Shown here piece by piece: positions 9,001 to 17,146 of a stretch of DNA of 64,000 bases (position 1 is the first letter of the stretch; each line of letters starts with the position of its first letter). Location of the stretch: the NCBI GenBank assembly GCA_020638955.1, contig JACKHO010000003.1, positions 620,001-684,000 of the forward strand. The letters are read 5' to 3'. The position numbers and the translations under genes were made by a program. Origin of the DNA: Planctomycetaceae bacterium. Lineage in GTDB: Bacteria > Planctomycetota > Planctomycetia > Planctomycetales > Planctomycetaceae. The notes under the pieces were generated by a model. It saw only the letters and a list, made by a program, of their open reading frames with translations. It was not told the origin of the DNA and ran no database searches.

Positions 9001-12000
9001 GTTCGTTTGATACCACCAACGGTGCAACCTATGCCCGCTTCCGTGTCAGCACCACGGCCCTCGCAGGTCCTGCTGGAGCCGCCGCTGATGGTGAAGTGGA
9101 AGATTACGCCATTACCGTGCTGACGTCCGCAACCGACGACTTTGGTGATGCTCCGGACTCGTACGGTACGACTTTGGCCGCTAACGGTGCACGGCATACC
9201 GGCACTGGTCCAACACTTGGAACTGAACGTGACATCGAACGCGATGGACTTGCCTCTGCAGATGCTCTCGGCGATGACAGCTTTAAGACAGCTGACGAAG
9301 ACGGCGTATTCATTCTGACGGCTATTGCACCAGGCCACACGTCCATTGCAGAAGTCAATGCTCCGACTGGCGGTGTGCTGGATGCCTGGATGGACTTGAA
9401 CGCCAATGGAACGTTCGATTCCGGCGAGCAGATCATTACGAACTACGTTCTGACACCAGGCGTCAATTCCGTGAACTTTGATGTGCCCACTGGTTCAACT
9501 GTTGGTTCTACTTTCGCCCGGTTCCGTATTGCCGCTGCTGCCGGCGACGTTACGGGACCAACGGGTGCCGCGCCGAACGGTGAAGTGGAGGATTACAAAC
9601 TTGAAATCCTGCCCATCTTCAACCGTCCCCCACAAGTCTCGGGTGGTCCATTCACAATTGTCGAGAACTCACCGAACGACACGGTTGTTGGTGCTTTGAC
9701 CGCCTCAGACCCCGATCCAGGACAAAGCCTCACCTATTCCATTACGCGTGGAAACTTTGGTCGTGCATTTAAAATCGATCCAGTCACAGGCGTCATTAGC
9801 GTGAACGCAACCGAGTGGGTCGACTACGAAATTCAGAATCGGTTTGACCTGGAAGTCACTGTCACGGACAGCGGCAATCCCGCATTGAGCGTTAAAACAA
9901 CCGTGCGGATCGATCTGACGGACGTGGCCGATGGGATTTCGCTCGTGGTTCGCGAAGGAGATGCTGTCGGCACCAAGTTTGGTCGCATTCCCACTTCACT
10001 CACCGACCGTCCGCTCGATTTTCTCATCGTCAACGGTAACACAGATGGAGCATTCGGTATCGATGCCGAAGGGCTCATTTTTGTCGCCAATTCGACGCCA
10101 CTCGACTTCGAAACGCATCCTGTCTTCGACTTGGAAATCTTCGTCACCGACAACCTTTCCAACACCGAGCAAGTGTTCGTCACGGTGAAGGTGCTCGACC
10201 GGAATGAAGCACCAATGACCTCGGACGAGACATTCCAGGTTCTGCAATACGTCCCCAACGGCACCGTGGTTGGTCAAGTCGTCGCCACCGATCCCGACGT
10301 GGGGCAAACGCTGAGATACTCCATCTTCCGTGGCAATGAGGACGGTGCTTTCGCAATTGACCAGAATGGCGTCATTACGGTTGCTGACCGCACGAAACTC
10401 AACTTCGATACCAATCCCATTTATGACTTGGTTGTTGCCGTGAGCGACAACGCTGAGGTTCCATTCACCGTCGGAGCCAATGTCCGCATTTATGTTCGCA
10501 AGTACGTCCAACTGAACAATTTCAACGTCGGCGCGCTCGGACCTAACTGGTCGACCACGGGGGATACCGTCTCGGTACGTTCCATTCCGGGGGCTAACAC
10601 GACACCCCAATTGGTGCTGGAACAGACCAACTCGACGCCACAGGTACTACTGGCAACGCTCGATCTGGAATTGCGTGACTACGACGACCTCGTATTCCAG
10701 TTCCAGCGTACAATTCTCGATGCAAACACATCGGGCCGTGTGCAGTACAGTAACGACGGCGGAATGTCCTGGGTGACAATTAACACTTTCGACGGTGCGG
10801 TGAACCCAGCGAGTCAGCGCGTGCTGATCAACCTGACGGCTGCTTCCCAGGCATCGGGACGGCCAATTCGCGGTCGAACACTTATCCGCTTCACAGCGGA
10901 GACGACTTCGATGGGAGAAGGCGTCGCGATTGACAACATTGTCATGTCAGGACGCATTCGAGAAGCGACGGCCGATGACGTGCTGATTTACGATGAAACC
11001 AACAATGTCTTCCAGCTTGGTTTCTCGAACGGCACCGAATTCGTCTTCAGCACCAGTCCCTGGCTGCCCGGTGGTAATTGGGAATTCCTGTACGGCGATT
11101 TCAACAACGACCAGCGACTCGACGTGGCGGGCTTCGATACCGTCAACAGCAAGTGGGTTGTCGGTCTGTCGACCGGGGCGGCGTTGTATGTCAAACAATG
11201 GACAAGCTGGAACAGCAGCATTAGCTGGGACAATCTGGTTGTGGGTGACTTCAACGGTGACGGCTTCGACGACATTGCCGCACAAACGAGTACGGGACAA
11301 GTCTGGATTGGCTATTCAAACGGCGACCGGTTTGTGAATCGACCGGGTGTGAATTTTGCCGCGACCAACATCGTGCAACTGCTCGCCGGTGACGTCAACG
11401 CGGATGGATTCGATGACATCATCGCCCGCAAAGATGATGGCTCTCTGAGTGTCGGAAAAGGGCGGGCCGCCAATGGCCTCGATTTGGTAATGAATGCCGG
11501 CACATTCGGCTATGCCAACTGGTCCGACGTTCTGATGGGCGACTTCAACGGCAATGGTCGCATGGAACTGGTCGCTCGCCGTGACGTTGGTGGATCACCA
11601 ACAACCGAAGAACTGAAAGCTGCTGGCCAAATTTGGCTGGGAGAATTCGTCAACGGCAAGTTTACCTTCCGCTACGGCACACGCTGGAGCAGCTCCGAAG
11701 TGTGGTCAAGCGTGGTAGTCTCCGACTTCAACAATGACGGCCTCGACGACCTCGTTGGCGGTACGCAAGGCGGTGCATGGTGGGGAGCATTGTCCGACGG
11801 AAATGTTCTGGTAAACCGCTACTTCGGCCGATCTGTGGCTGATCCAACTCACACCGTGATTGGTGACTTTAATCTCGATGGGAAGAACGACTTCGCGACA
11901 TTCTACGGTGGAACGAACGAGTGGATTGTCGGACTCGGTGGCGGTACCCGACCCATGTTCAGCCTCTTCGGTTCGTTGCCAATTGTCAGTACCTTCGGTC

Positions 12001-12026
12001 GCCCCGGCGGCGGAGCACTCGACTAA
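6036..12026 (+). CDS. Giant modular surface metalloprotease (LEPR-XLL, GEVED, cadherin-like, FG-GAP)
   Basis: 1,996 residues from ATG 6036, chosen because GGAGA lies 8 bases upstream and the product then begins MFGLF plus an Arg-rich stretch and LEDRVLLSG (29-37), the planctomycete LEPR-XLL-type N-terminal motif. Domains in order: zinc metalloprotease with HEVGHNLGLGHDG (237-249; His237, His241, His247 ligands, Glu238 catalytic), PPC-like beta domain (~330-412), three GEVED domains (~459-614, ~868-1027, ~1034-1190; each with DxGDxPDSY, DDEDGV and GEVEDY), a lamin-tail-like domain (~621-850) between the first two, three cadherin-like repeats (~1196-1488), a jelly-roll-like domain (~1490-1640), and six FG-GAP/VCBS Ca-binding repeats (DFNxDGxxD, ~1649-1996). 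It is very likely exported and calcium-stabilised. Substrate unknown. Confidence 0.92.
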   Translation: MFGLFASLSPRRRRVAPGFGIAKSVLESLEDRVLLSGAGADNTVVDDLVVDHDHDHGEEDHYPYIEDFSDVAPEFLTSEMLFPAETTFQLHSKPDSNFTIYLDFDGFVTNGVWNTNPNDPQLTHLGYDTDGDLTSFSQQELSNIQRIWEMVAEDFAPFDINVTTEEPPVSDLINSGAGDTRWGSRAVMTINNNGACTGCGGVALVGSFDAGFDDPAYVFNGTRSNGGIFALAETISHEVGHNLGLGHDGEGSLTYYSGHGTGPEGWGPIMGAPFSKTTTHWSDGNYFNSTNNQDDLTVITTTNGLGYRQDDYGNTRGAATAMVPVNGTQLDFDGVIEQNSDVDYIRFDAGNGSVSFNITTFSERPNLNVFAALYDSSGTLVTFVNPKNDPGAILTASVTTGTYYLRIEGVGSDDVYNSTSDAVVAPTPQPYNQNPPLGFSDYGSLGFYFVTGSVPAATADYGDAPDSYSTTDAAGGPSHLGTGPILGAVRDTESDANPGPNANGDDNSGIDDEDGVQFLNIIVPGGTAKIRVTSVTGGILDGWIDFDGSGTFDPTEQVILDFDLPVGVTDFDIPVPQTAAIGTTYARFRIAATAFDVDSPVGSVNNGEVEDYKITVKPRQVINEVLFNTPGDNTGKEYIELRSAPGTLIDNGTYLVVVEGDGNGGTIDMVYNLSGLQYGANGYLVLLQKDSPYASLVDPDSTVVTSTQVGWRDFGARVFINGFSENNLENGSQTYFLINAPARPLLGGDIDADNNGTPDGSIYGVWDILDSVGFIDSNVGDQAYGAINFRTNGGGLTPTGSVSVDSGAAELGYIGRNLISEGPAAAGWVGGVISGGAAPIWALSSATPNTFNGRPLDHIGSLNFDQLDFGDLPDSYNTAKVNNGASHGVGGPILGTVKDVESDGLPTANADGDDNLSSDDEDGVLIPALKEGTAGVVSVTINNVTAGAFVYGWFDWNANGSFADAGEAVIAQSVAANGAVTFNVTAPIGSFDTTNGATYARFRVSTTALAGPAGAAADGEVEDYAITVLTSATDDFGDAPDSYGTTLAANGARHTGTGPTLGTERDIERDGLASADALGDDSFKTADEDGVFILTAIAPGHTSIAEVNAPTGGVLDAWMDLNANGTFDSGEQIITNYVLTPGVNSVNFDVPTGSTVGSTFARFRIAAAAGDVTGPTGAAPNGEVEDYKLEILPIFNRPPQVSGGPFTIVENSPNDTVVGALTASDPDPGQSLTYSITRGNFGRAFKIDPVTGVISVNATEWVDYEIQNRFDLEVTVTDSGNPALSVKTTVRIDLTDVADGISLVVREGDAVGTKFGRIPTSLTDRPLDFLIVNGNTDGAFGIDAEGLIFVANSTPLDFETHPVFDLEIFVTDNLSNTEQVFVTVKVLDRNEAPMTSDETFQVLQYVPNGTVVGQVVATDPDVGQTLRYSIFRGNEDGAFAIDQNGVITVADRTKLNFDTNPIYDLVVAVSDNAEVPFTVGANVRIYVRKYVQLNNFNVGALGPNWSTTGDTVSVRSIPGANTTPQLVLEQTNSTPQVLLATLDLELRDYDDLVFQFQRTILDANTSGRVQYSNDGGMSWVTINTFDGAVNPASQRVLINLTAASQASGRPIRGRTLIRFTAETTSMGEGVAIDNIVMSGRIREATADDVLIYDETNNVFQLGFSNGTEFVFSTSPWLPGGNWEFLYGDFNNDQRLDVAGFDTVNSKWVVGLSTGAALYVKQWTSWNSSISWDNLVVGDFNGDGFDDIAAQTSTGQVWIGYSNGDRFVNRPGVNFAATNIVQLLAGDVNADGFDDIIARKDDGSLSVGKGRAANGLDLVMNAGTFGYANWSDVLMGDFNGNGRMELVARRDVGGSPTTEELKAAGQIWLGEFVNGKFTFRYGTRWSSSEVWSSVVVSDFNNDGLDDLVGGTQGGAWWGALSDGNVLVNRYFGRSVADPTHTVIGDFNLDGKNDFATFYGGTNEWIVGLGGGTRPMFSLFGSLPIVSTFGRPGGGALD

Positions 12027-12050
12027 CGGGTAATCGAGACCTAATGCACG

Positions 12051-12088
12051 AAGTACGCCGCAGGAGAATTCTGGCGGCGTACTTTTTT
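12051..12088 (+). terminator. Rho-independent terminator after surface metalloprotease
   Basis: A perfect 11-bp stem (AAGTACGCCGC at 12051-12061 with GCGGCGTACTT at 12074-12084), 12-base loop, and a run of six T at 12083-12088. It lies 25 bases after the stop codon of the giant protein and separates it from priA. Confidence 0.9.
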
Positions 12089-12209
12089 GTTGCAGGCATT
12101 TGATTTCACAACTATCACGCTGGTTGTCTGCGAATAGACGCTGCCGTTAGCTTCCGTTAGCCTGCTCGTCGCAGATTCGCATGAATGACGAACCAGGGGA
12201 CTCGTCGCC

Positions 12210-14492
12210 GTGACGCGGCAGCCGCAACTATTTGAGACCGAACCACCACCCACTCCCTGGGAAGAGGCTGCGCGCTCCGACCAATTCACCGCCGAAGTCG
12301 TTTTCAACCTTCCTTTAGAGACGAGCTACCACTACCTGGTGCCACCCGAGTTGCGAGAACTCATTCAGCCGGGGCAGCGCGTGCGAGTGCCGTTTGGTCG
12401 TGGTGACAAACTGACGACAGCCTATTGCGTCGGCGTGGGATACTCCGCCCCCACCAGCCGCAAGCTCAAGCAGCTTCAGGAAGTTTTGGACCGCGAGCCG
12501 CTACTGACGCCCAAAATGCTGCGGCTCACCGAGTGGATTGCGAATCGATACCTGTGCGGTTGGGGCCAAGTGCTGGAAAGCGTCATTCCGGCGGGTGTCA
12601 AAAAACAGGCGGGCACGCGTGAGGTCACGTGCTACGAACCTGCTTCCGGCGTGTGCGAACAGATCGCTGAACTGAAGCTGCCTCGCAAGCAGCGGGACAT
12701 TCTGCAACTGCTGTGCGACGCCAACGAGGCTCTGCCCGTCGACCAAATCTCCGATGCCATCGGCTGTGGTACCTCGCCAATTAACAGTCTGCGAGACAAG
12801 AAACTCATTCTGCCAATTCGCCGCCGCACGAGTACAGTGTCTCACGACTTTGGCGACGCCAAGTTGCAGGACGACCTAACACTCAATCCCGAACAGCAGG
12901 TAGTGCTGACGAAAATTGAAGGCCTGCTGCAAAAGGGGGAACACGGCACGCTCCTGCTGTGCGGTGTTACTGGCAGCGGCAAGACCGAGGTCTACATTCA
13001 GGCCATTCGCGAAGTGGTCAGTTACGGTCGTCAGGCCATTGTGCTGGTTCCGGAAATCAGCCTGACGCCACAAACCATTCGGCGCTTTCGTTCACGGTTC
13101 CCGACGGTTGCCGTGTTGCACAGTCACCTCAGTGACGCCGAGCGCCACTGGCACTGGCAGCAAATTGCACTCGGTGAAGTACAGGTGGTCGTAGGAGCCC
13201 GCAGCGCGGTGTTTGCGCCGACGCCGCACTTAGGTCTCATTGTCATCGACGAAGAACACGAGACGACTTTCAAGCAGCAGACCACTCCCCGGTACCACGC
13301 GCGCGAAGTGGCCCGGGAACGCGCACGACAGGAAAATATTCCATTGCTGCTGGGATCGGCCACGCCGTCGTTGGAATCCTTGCAGCGGGCGCGCGATCGC
13401 AATGACATTTGGCTGCCGCTGCATAATCGGGTCGAGTCTCGACCGCTTCCGCCCGTCCACATTGTTGACGTTCAGCATGATCCCTACATTTCGAAGGGAC
13501 ATTCCATTGGCCGCGCGCTGGCCAACCAGATTAAAGCGGCGACAGACGACGGCGGGCAGGTCATTCTGTTCCTGAATTTGCGTGGCTACTCGACGGTGCT
13601 GTGGTGCCCGAAATGCCAGGGAATCCGGTGTCCCGACTGCGACATTACGCTCACGTGGCACCGTGACCGGGGACTGCTGCTGTGCCATAGTTGTGAATAC
13701 TCACAGCCGCCGCCGGAAGTCTGTCCTACCTGCTCCCGACCCGGCATGCGTTATCTGGGAACCGGCACGCAGCGACTCGAGGCGGAAGTGAAGCAGAAGT
13801 TTCCCAAGCTCCGCGTCCTTCGAATGGACAGCGACTCCATGCGCAAGCCTGGTAGTCATGATGAAGCATTGGAGTCATTCCGTGCTGGTGAAGTCGATTT
13901 GCTCCTCGGCACGCAAATGATCGCCAAGGGACTCGACTTTCCGAACGTCACGCTCGTGGGCGTTGTTGATGCGGACACGCTCTTGCATCAACCCGACTTG
14001 CGGGCCGCGGAACGAACGTTTCAACTCATCGCGCAGGTTGCCGGACGTACGGGACGTGGCGACCTGGGCGGTCGAGTGCTCGTGCAGACCATGTCACCCG
14101 ACGAGCCGGTCATTCAGTTTGCTTCACGGCACGATTATTTGGGCTTTGCCAAACACGAACTCGAAAATCGTGAAGCCGCCATGGCGCCGCCGTTTCAGTC
14201 ATTGGCGCGAATTGTGGTTCGTGGATTGGATGACGAGATCACGCAGGGTGAAACGCGCCGCATTGCTTCAGCGTTTCGTGAAGCGGCCACGAAACTTGGT
14301 TCGGACGTCCGACTCCTTGGTCCTGCGCCCGCACCGGTCGCCAAACTCAAGAAGCATTTTCGCTACCACTTCCTGCTGTCCGCGCCACAAATCGAGGCCA
14401 TTCAGGAAGTGTGGCGCAGTACCAGTAAGAACCTGAAACTGGAAGTTGGAGTGGAAATGCAAATCGACGTCGACCCACTCGACATGCGTTAG
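12210..14492 (+). CDS. priA: Primosomal protein N' (replication restart helicase PriA)
   Basis: 760 residues, normal for PriA. An N-terminal 3'-DNA-binding domain (FTAEVVFNLPLETSYHYLVP) is followed by the helicase core: Walker A GVTGSGKTEVY, Walker B with DEEH in LIVIDEEHETTFKQQ, GSATPSLES, and the late motifs IAKGLDFPNVTLVGVVDAD and QVAGRTGRG. Between the helicase lobes is the zinc module with four CxxC-like pairs (CPKC, CPDC, CHSC, CPTC). PriA recognises stalled or repaired forks and reloads DnaB. The start is GTG at 12210 with AGGGGA about ten bases upstream; an ATG is not available nearby in frame. The stop directly abuts the stop of the convergent gene at 14493. Confidence 0.96.
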   Translation: MTRQPQLFETEPPPTPWEEAARSDQFTAEVVFNLPLETSYHYLVPPELRELIQPGQRVRVPFGRGDKLTTAYCVGVGYSAPTSRKLKQLQEVLDREPLLTPKMLRLTEWIANRYLCGWGQVLESVIPAGVKKQAGTREVTCYEPASGVCEQIAELKLPRKQRDILQLLCDANEALPVDQISDAIGCGTSPINSLRDKKLILPIRRRTSTVSHDFGDAKLQDDLTLNPEQQVVLTKIEGLLQKGEHGTLLLCGVTGSGKTEVYIQAIREVVSYGRQAIVLVPEISLTPQTIRRFRSRFPTVAVLHSHLSDAERHWHWQQIALGEVQVVVGARSAVFAPTPHLGLIVIDEEHETTFKQQTTPRYHAREVARERARQENIPLLLGSATPSLESLQRARDRNDIWLPLHNRVESRPLPPVHIVDVQHDPYISKGHSIGRALANQIKAATDDGGQVILFLNLRGYSTVLWCPKCQGIRCPDCDITLTWHRDRGLLLCHSCEYSQPPPEVCPTCSRPGMRYLGTGTQRLEAEVKQKFPKLRVLRMDSDSMRKPGSHDEALESFRAGEVDLLLGTQMIAKGLDFPNVTLVGVVDADTLLHQPDLRAAERTFQLIAQVAGRTGRGDLGGRVLVQTMSPDEPVIQFASRHDYLGFAKHELENREAAMAPPFQSLARIVVRGLDDEITQGETRRIASAFREAATKLGSDVRLLGPAPAPVAKLKKHFRYHFLLSAPQIEAIQEVWRSTSKNLKLEVGVEMQIDVDPLDMR

Positions 14493-16145
14493 CTAGCGAC
14501 GGGCTTTCATGCGGCCCGTGATTGCCGTCGCGATGAGCTGGAGAAACGGTTCATCAAACGTAATTTGTGAGGACAAACCATCTGGCTCGACCTGGACCGT
14601 GGCGTGAATGGCGTCATGCTGTTCGTCGGTGAAGGCTGTTTTGAGAGCATCAACAAACTGGGGATCGCGCCCAATCTTTTCCAGATAGGGCAGCCATGGT
14701 CGCACGTGCAGTTCAATTGATCCAATGACGGCCGATCGGTCGCTCTCAGTCGCGGCGGCCATAATTCGTTCGCGCACTTCGTTCTGCAATTTGTCATGCC
14801 CAACCGCAATCCAGAGCGCGTTTCCACCCGCCCCGACGTAAAGGGTTGAGTCCTTGCCATAGAGGCTCTGTTCGATGAGGTTACGGTCACGGGAATGAAC
14901 TCGATGTAGTGGTACGCCATTTACGGTTGCCGCGTTGAGGTTAACGCGTTCAATTCCATCGGACTTTTCTGCCTCGGGCAACAGCACCTGCATGGCGTCG
15001 TTGAGTCGCTCTGCCCCTTTGATGTGTACGCCAGCGAGCAAAGCCATGTCCGATTCGGTTGGCACGAATTCCAGCATAACTTCGGCGTGTTGACTCTCCA
15101 GGCTCTGGTCAAACGCCTCGAACAATCCCAGGACGACGTCGCGCTGTTGTGGTGTCGCCTTTTCCAATTCCTTCTTCACAGCCTCTCGTGCTCGATTGGC
15201 CACCTGAGCGAGCAAGTCGCAAACACGCGGTGGCATCTGAGTTGAAGCGTGAACACGAAGTGCCGCGGGTGATGCCGTTGAGGCAGAGAAGAAATTCTGC
15301 TCGGTTGCCAGATGCTGTAGCTGTTGGGCGATTGTCCCGGCGGTCAGTGTCTTCCAACGCGTTGACAGCACCATGGCGACGGGAGCGTCCTCGTTGCCTT
15401 CTGGAATGAAATCGAGGGCCACCTCAATGGAGGTCGTCTCTTCGATGAACAACGCCACGCAACGCTCTGCGAACTGCAGCACTTCGACTCGCAGAGCATG
15501 GTCTGCCTCACTTTCACCCAATCGACGACGCTGATCCACTTCACTGTCGGTATGCAATTTCTCTCGTAGCTTTTCTTTCAGTCCCCGTGGGATGCGCGTG
15601 GCATCGAATGTCAGCAGCAGGTCAGGGCCCTCAACGACTTCCAGCGGCGTCATGAGTGGAGCATCGAACGCGGTCTCCGTTGGCGACACGAGCACGTGGT
15701 CGTCATCGAAGCGAACAAACGGATGCTTGCCTTCCCCCTCGCCTCGTTTTCGAAGTCGGAGCGAGGAGCCTTCTTCGTAGAATTCCAGTCCCAGTCGCTG
15801 GACTGTCGCACGGAATGCATCGGGACTGGTGAGCGGCAGGGCGATACGGAAGGACGGTTGATCACCTTGTACCTCGGGAACCAGAAACTCGACGCAGCAG
15901 CAGCGTTCCTGATCGAGTCCGTCCAGATTATTCGCAATCGCCATGAGCGCTTTCACGAACCTCGCAATCTCCGGACGCGATGTCTTTTCGCTCAGGGCAT
16001 CGACATCGCTTACCAGTCGATTCACGCTGGCAATCCGCAGCACCGCAACGGGCTCACTTCCGACGGCGAGACCTGCGGCTGCTCCCCATGCCACGAGGCT
16101 CAGCAGAATGACTCGAAAGCAATTGAAGGCGCGGTAAGGAGACAT
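14493..16145 (-). CDS. Exported hypothetical protein, about 550 residues
   Basis: From ATG 16145 the product starts MSPYRAFNCFRVILLSLVAWG, a signal peptide ending near AAAGLAVGSEP. The rest is a soluble protein with an alternating pattern seen in planctomycete secreted proteins of unknown role, with two halves that both contain a GVPLHRVHS/GxxLxxR-like and an LLLTFDATRIPRGL/LYVGAGGNALWIAVG-like section, suggesting a duplicated fold. There are no catalytic motifs I recognise. An open frame extends upstream to 16190 but adds 15 residues before the signal peptide. Convergent with priA with no gap. Function unknown. Confidence 0.72.
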   Translation of the reverse strand: MSPYRAFNCFRVILLSLVAWGAAAGLAVGSEPVAVLRIASVNRLVSDVDALSEKTSRPEIARFVKALMAIANNLDGLDQERCCCVEFLVPEVQGDQPSFRIALPLTSPDAFRATVQRLGLEFYEEGSSLRLRKRGEGEGKHPFVRFDDDHVLVSPTETAFDAPLMTPLEVVEGPDLLLTFDATRIPRGLKEKLREKLHTDSEVDQRRRLGESEADHALRVEVLQFAERCVALFIEETTSIEVALDFIPEGNEDAPVAMVLSTRWKTLTAGTIAQQLQHLATEQNFFSASTASPAALRVHASTQMPPRVCDLLAQVANRAREAVKKELEKATPQQRDVVLGLFEAFDQSLESQHAEVMLEFVPTESDMALLAGVHIKGAERLNDAMQVLLPEAEKSDGIERVNLNAATVNGVPLHRVHSRDRNLIEQSLYGKDSTLYVGAGGNALWIAVGHDKLQNEVRERIMAAATESDRSAVIGSIELHVRPWLPYLEKIGRDPQFVDALKTAFTDEQHDAIHATVQVEPDGLSSQITFDEPFLQLIATAITGRMKARR

Positions 16146-16423
16146 GTGGGGCGTGAAATCGATGGAGGGAGTTGTGGCCAATGTTGCCAAAGCAGTATGC
16201 CAAATCTACCCGGTTTTCCAGGGAGCGGTTTCACCTTACGGCCAAATCAGGAGCCTCGTTCATACGCCGAAATCTTCGACTTTCCTGCTGATTGGACGCC
16301 AAATCGCACTTGCCCAGCGTGACGATTATTCCTATTTTGACGATTGTAGCGGCTCCTCAGGTTGCCACGCACGCTGTTTTTGCGGTGTTGCAGTCACCGC
16401 TCATCCAATCTGAGGAGTGAGTT

Positions 16424-17068
16424 ATGGTTAGTGTACTAAAGGGTTTGTGGAGCGAGGAGGCCGGAGTGGTCCTCTCGTCCGAGGCTGTGCTTCTAGGCAC
16501 ATTGGGTGTCATTGGAGCGACGGTCGGGCTCAGTGCGGTCTCAAAGTCCGTCAATGACGAATTGACCGATTTGGCATTTGCATTCCGCAGCCTGGATCAA
16601 AGCTACAGCTTTGAGGGGCGGCATGGATGCGGAGCCTGGACGGCGGGATCGGAGTTCCATCAGGTGCCGGTCGAACGTTCGCACCATGAAATGCGGATGC
16701 GCATTGAAGAGCAGGAGCGTCATGCACGTCACGAAGCTGAAGAGCGTGAACATCGTGCCCGCATGGAAGCGGAAGAGCAAGAGCGACATTTGCAGCGCGA
16801 AGCCAAAGAGCACGAGGCTCGCCGCCGTGCGGAAGAAACCGAAATCGAAGCCCGTCGCCGAGCTGAATTGCAGAAGCGCGAAGAACTGATGCATCGTGAA
16901 GAGCAAATGCGTCAGGAAAAGCTGCATCTGGAAGAGCAAGCTCGCCGCAAGGCGGAGGAAGCGCGTCGCAAAGCTGAAGAAGCGCGTCGTCAGGCTGAAG
17001 CGAAGAAGCGACAGGAACAGGAAAGTGGCAAGCCTGCTCCGAAGAAGAAAAAGAAGAACGACAAGTAG
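16424..17068 (+). CDS. Flp-pilin-like N-terminus fused to a charged single alpha-helix
   Basis: 214 residues. The N-terminal 45 residues resemble the class III (Flp) pilin region: WSEEAGVVLSSEAVLLGTLG followed by a hydrophobic helix (VIGATVGLSAVSKSV), with a glutamate five residues into it. After a short linker (50-85) the protein becomes a highly charged Arg/Glu/Ala/Lys helix from about 90 to 195 (repeats such as RRKAEEARRKAEEARRQAEA), most likely a stable single alpha-helix or coiled coil, and ends in a Lys-rich tail (PAPKKKKKNDK). GAGGAG stands 7 bases before ATG 16424. It could be a membrane-anchored stalk. Role unknown. Confidence 0.75.
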   Translation: MVSVLKGLWSEEAGVVLSSEAVLLGTLGVIGATVGLSAVSKSVNDELTDLAFAFRSLDQSYSFEGRHGCGAWTAGSEFHQVPVERSHHEMRMRIEEQERHARHEAEEREHRARMEAEEQERHLQREAKEHEARRRAEETEIEARRRAELQKREELMHREEQMRQEKLHLEEQARRKAEEARRKAEEARRQAEAKKRQEQESGKPAPKKKKKNDK

Positions 17069-17146
17069 TCGCGACGATTTCCCTTTGAAACTCCTTGGAG
17101 CCGTCCCTGCTACGCGGGGGCGGTGTCCAGGAATTTGTGCGTAACA

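Noticed and set aside
13230..13688. Minus-strand frame inside priA
   Set aside because: Antisense shadow of conserved helicase motifs.
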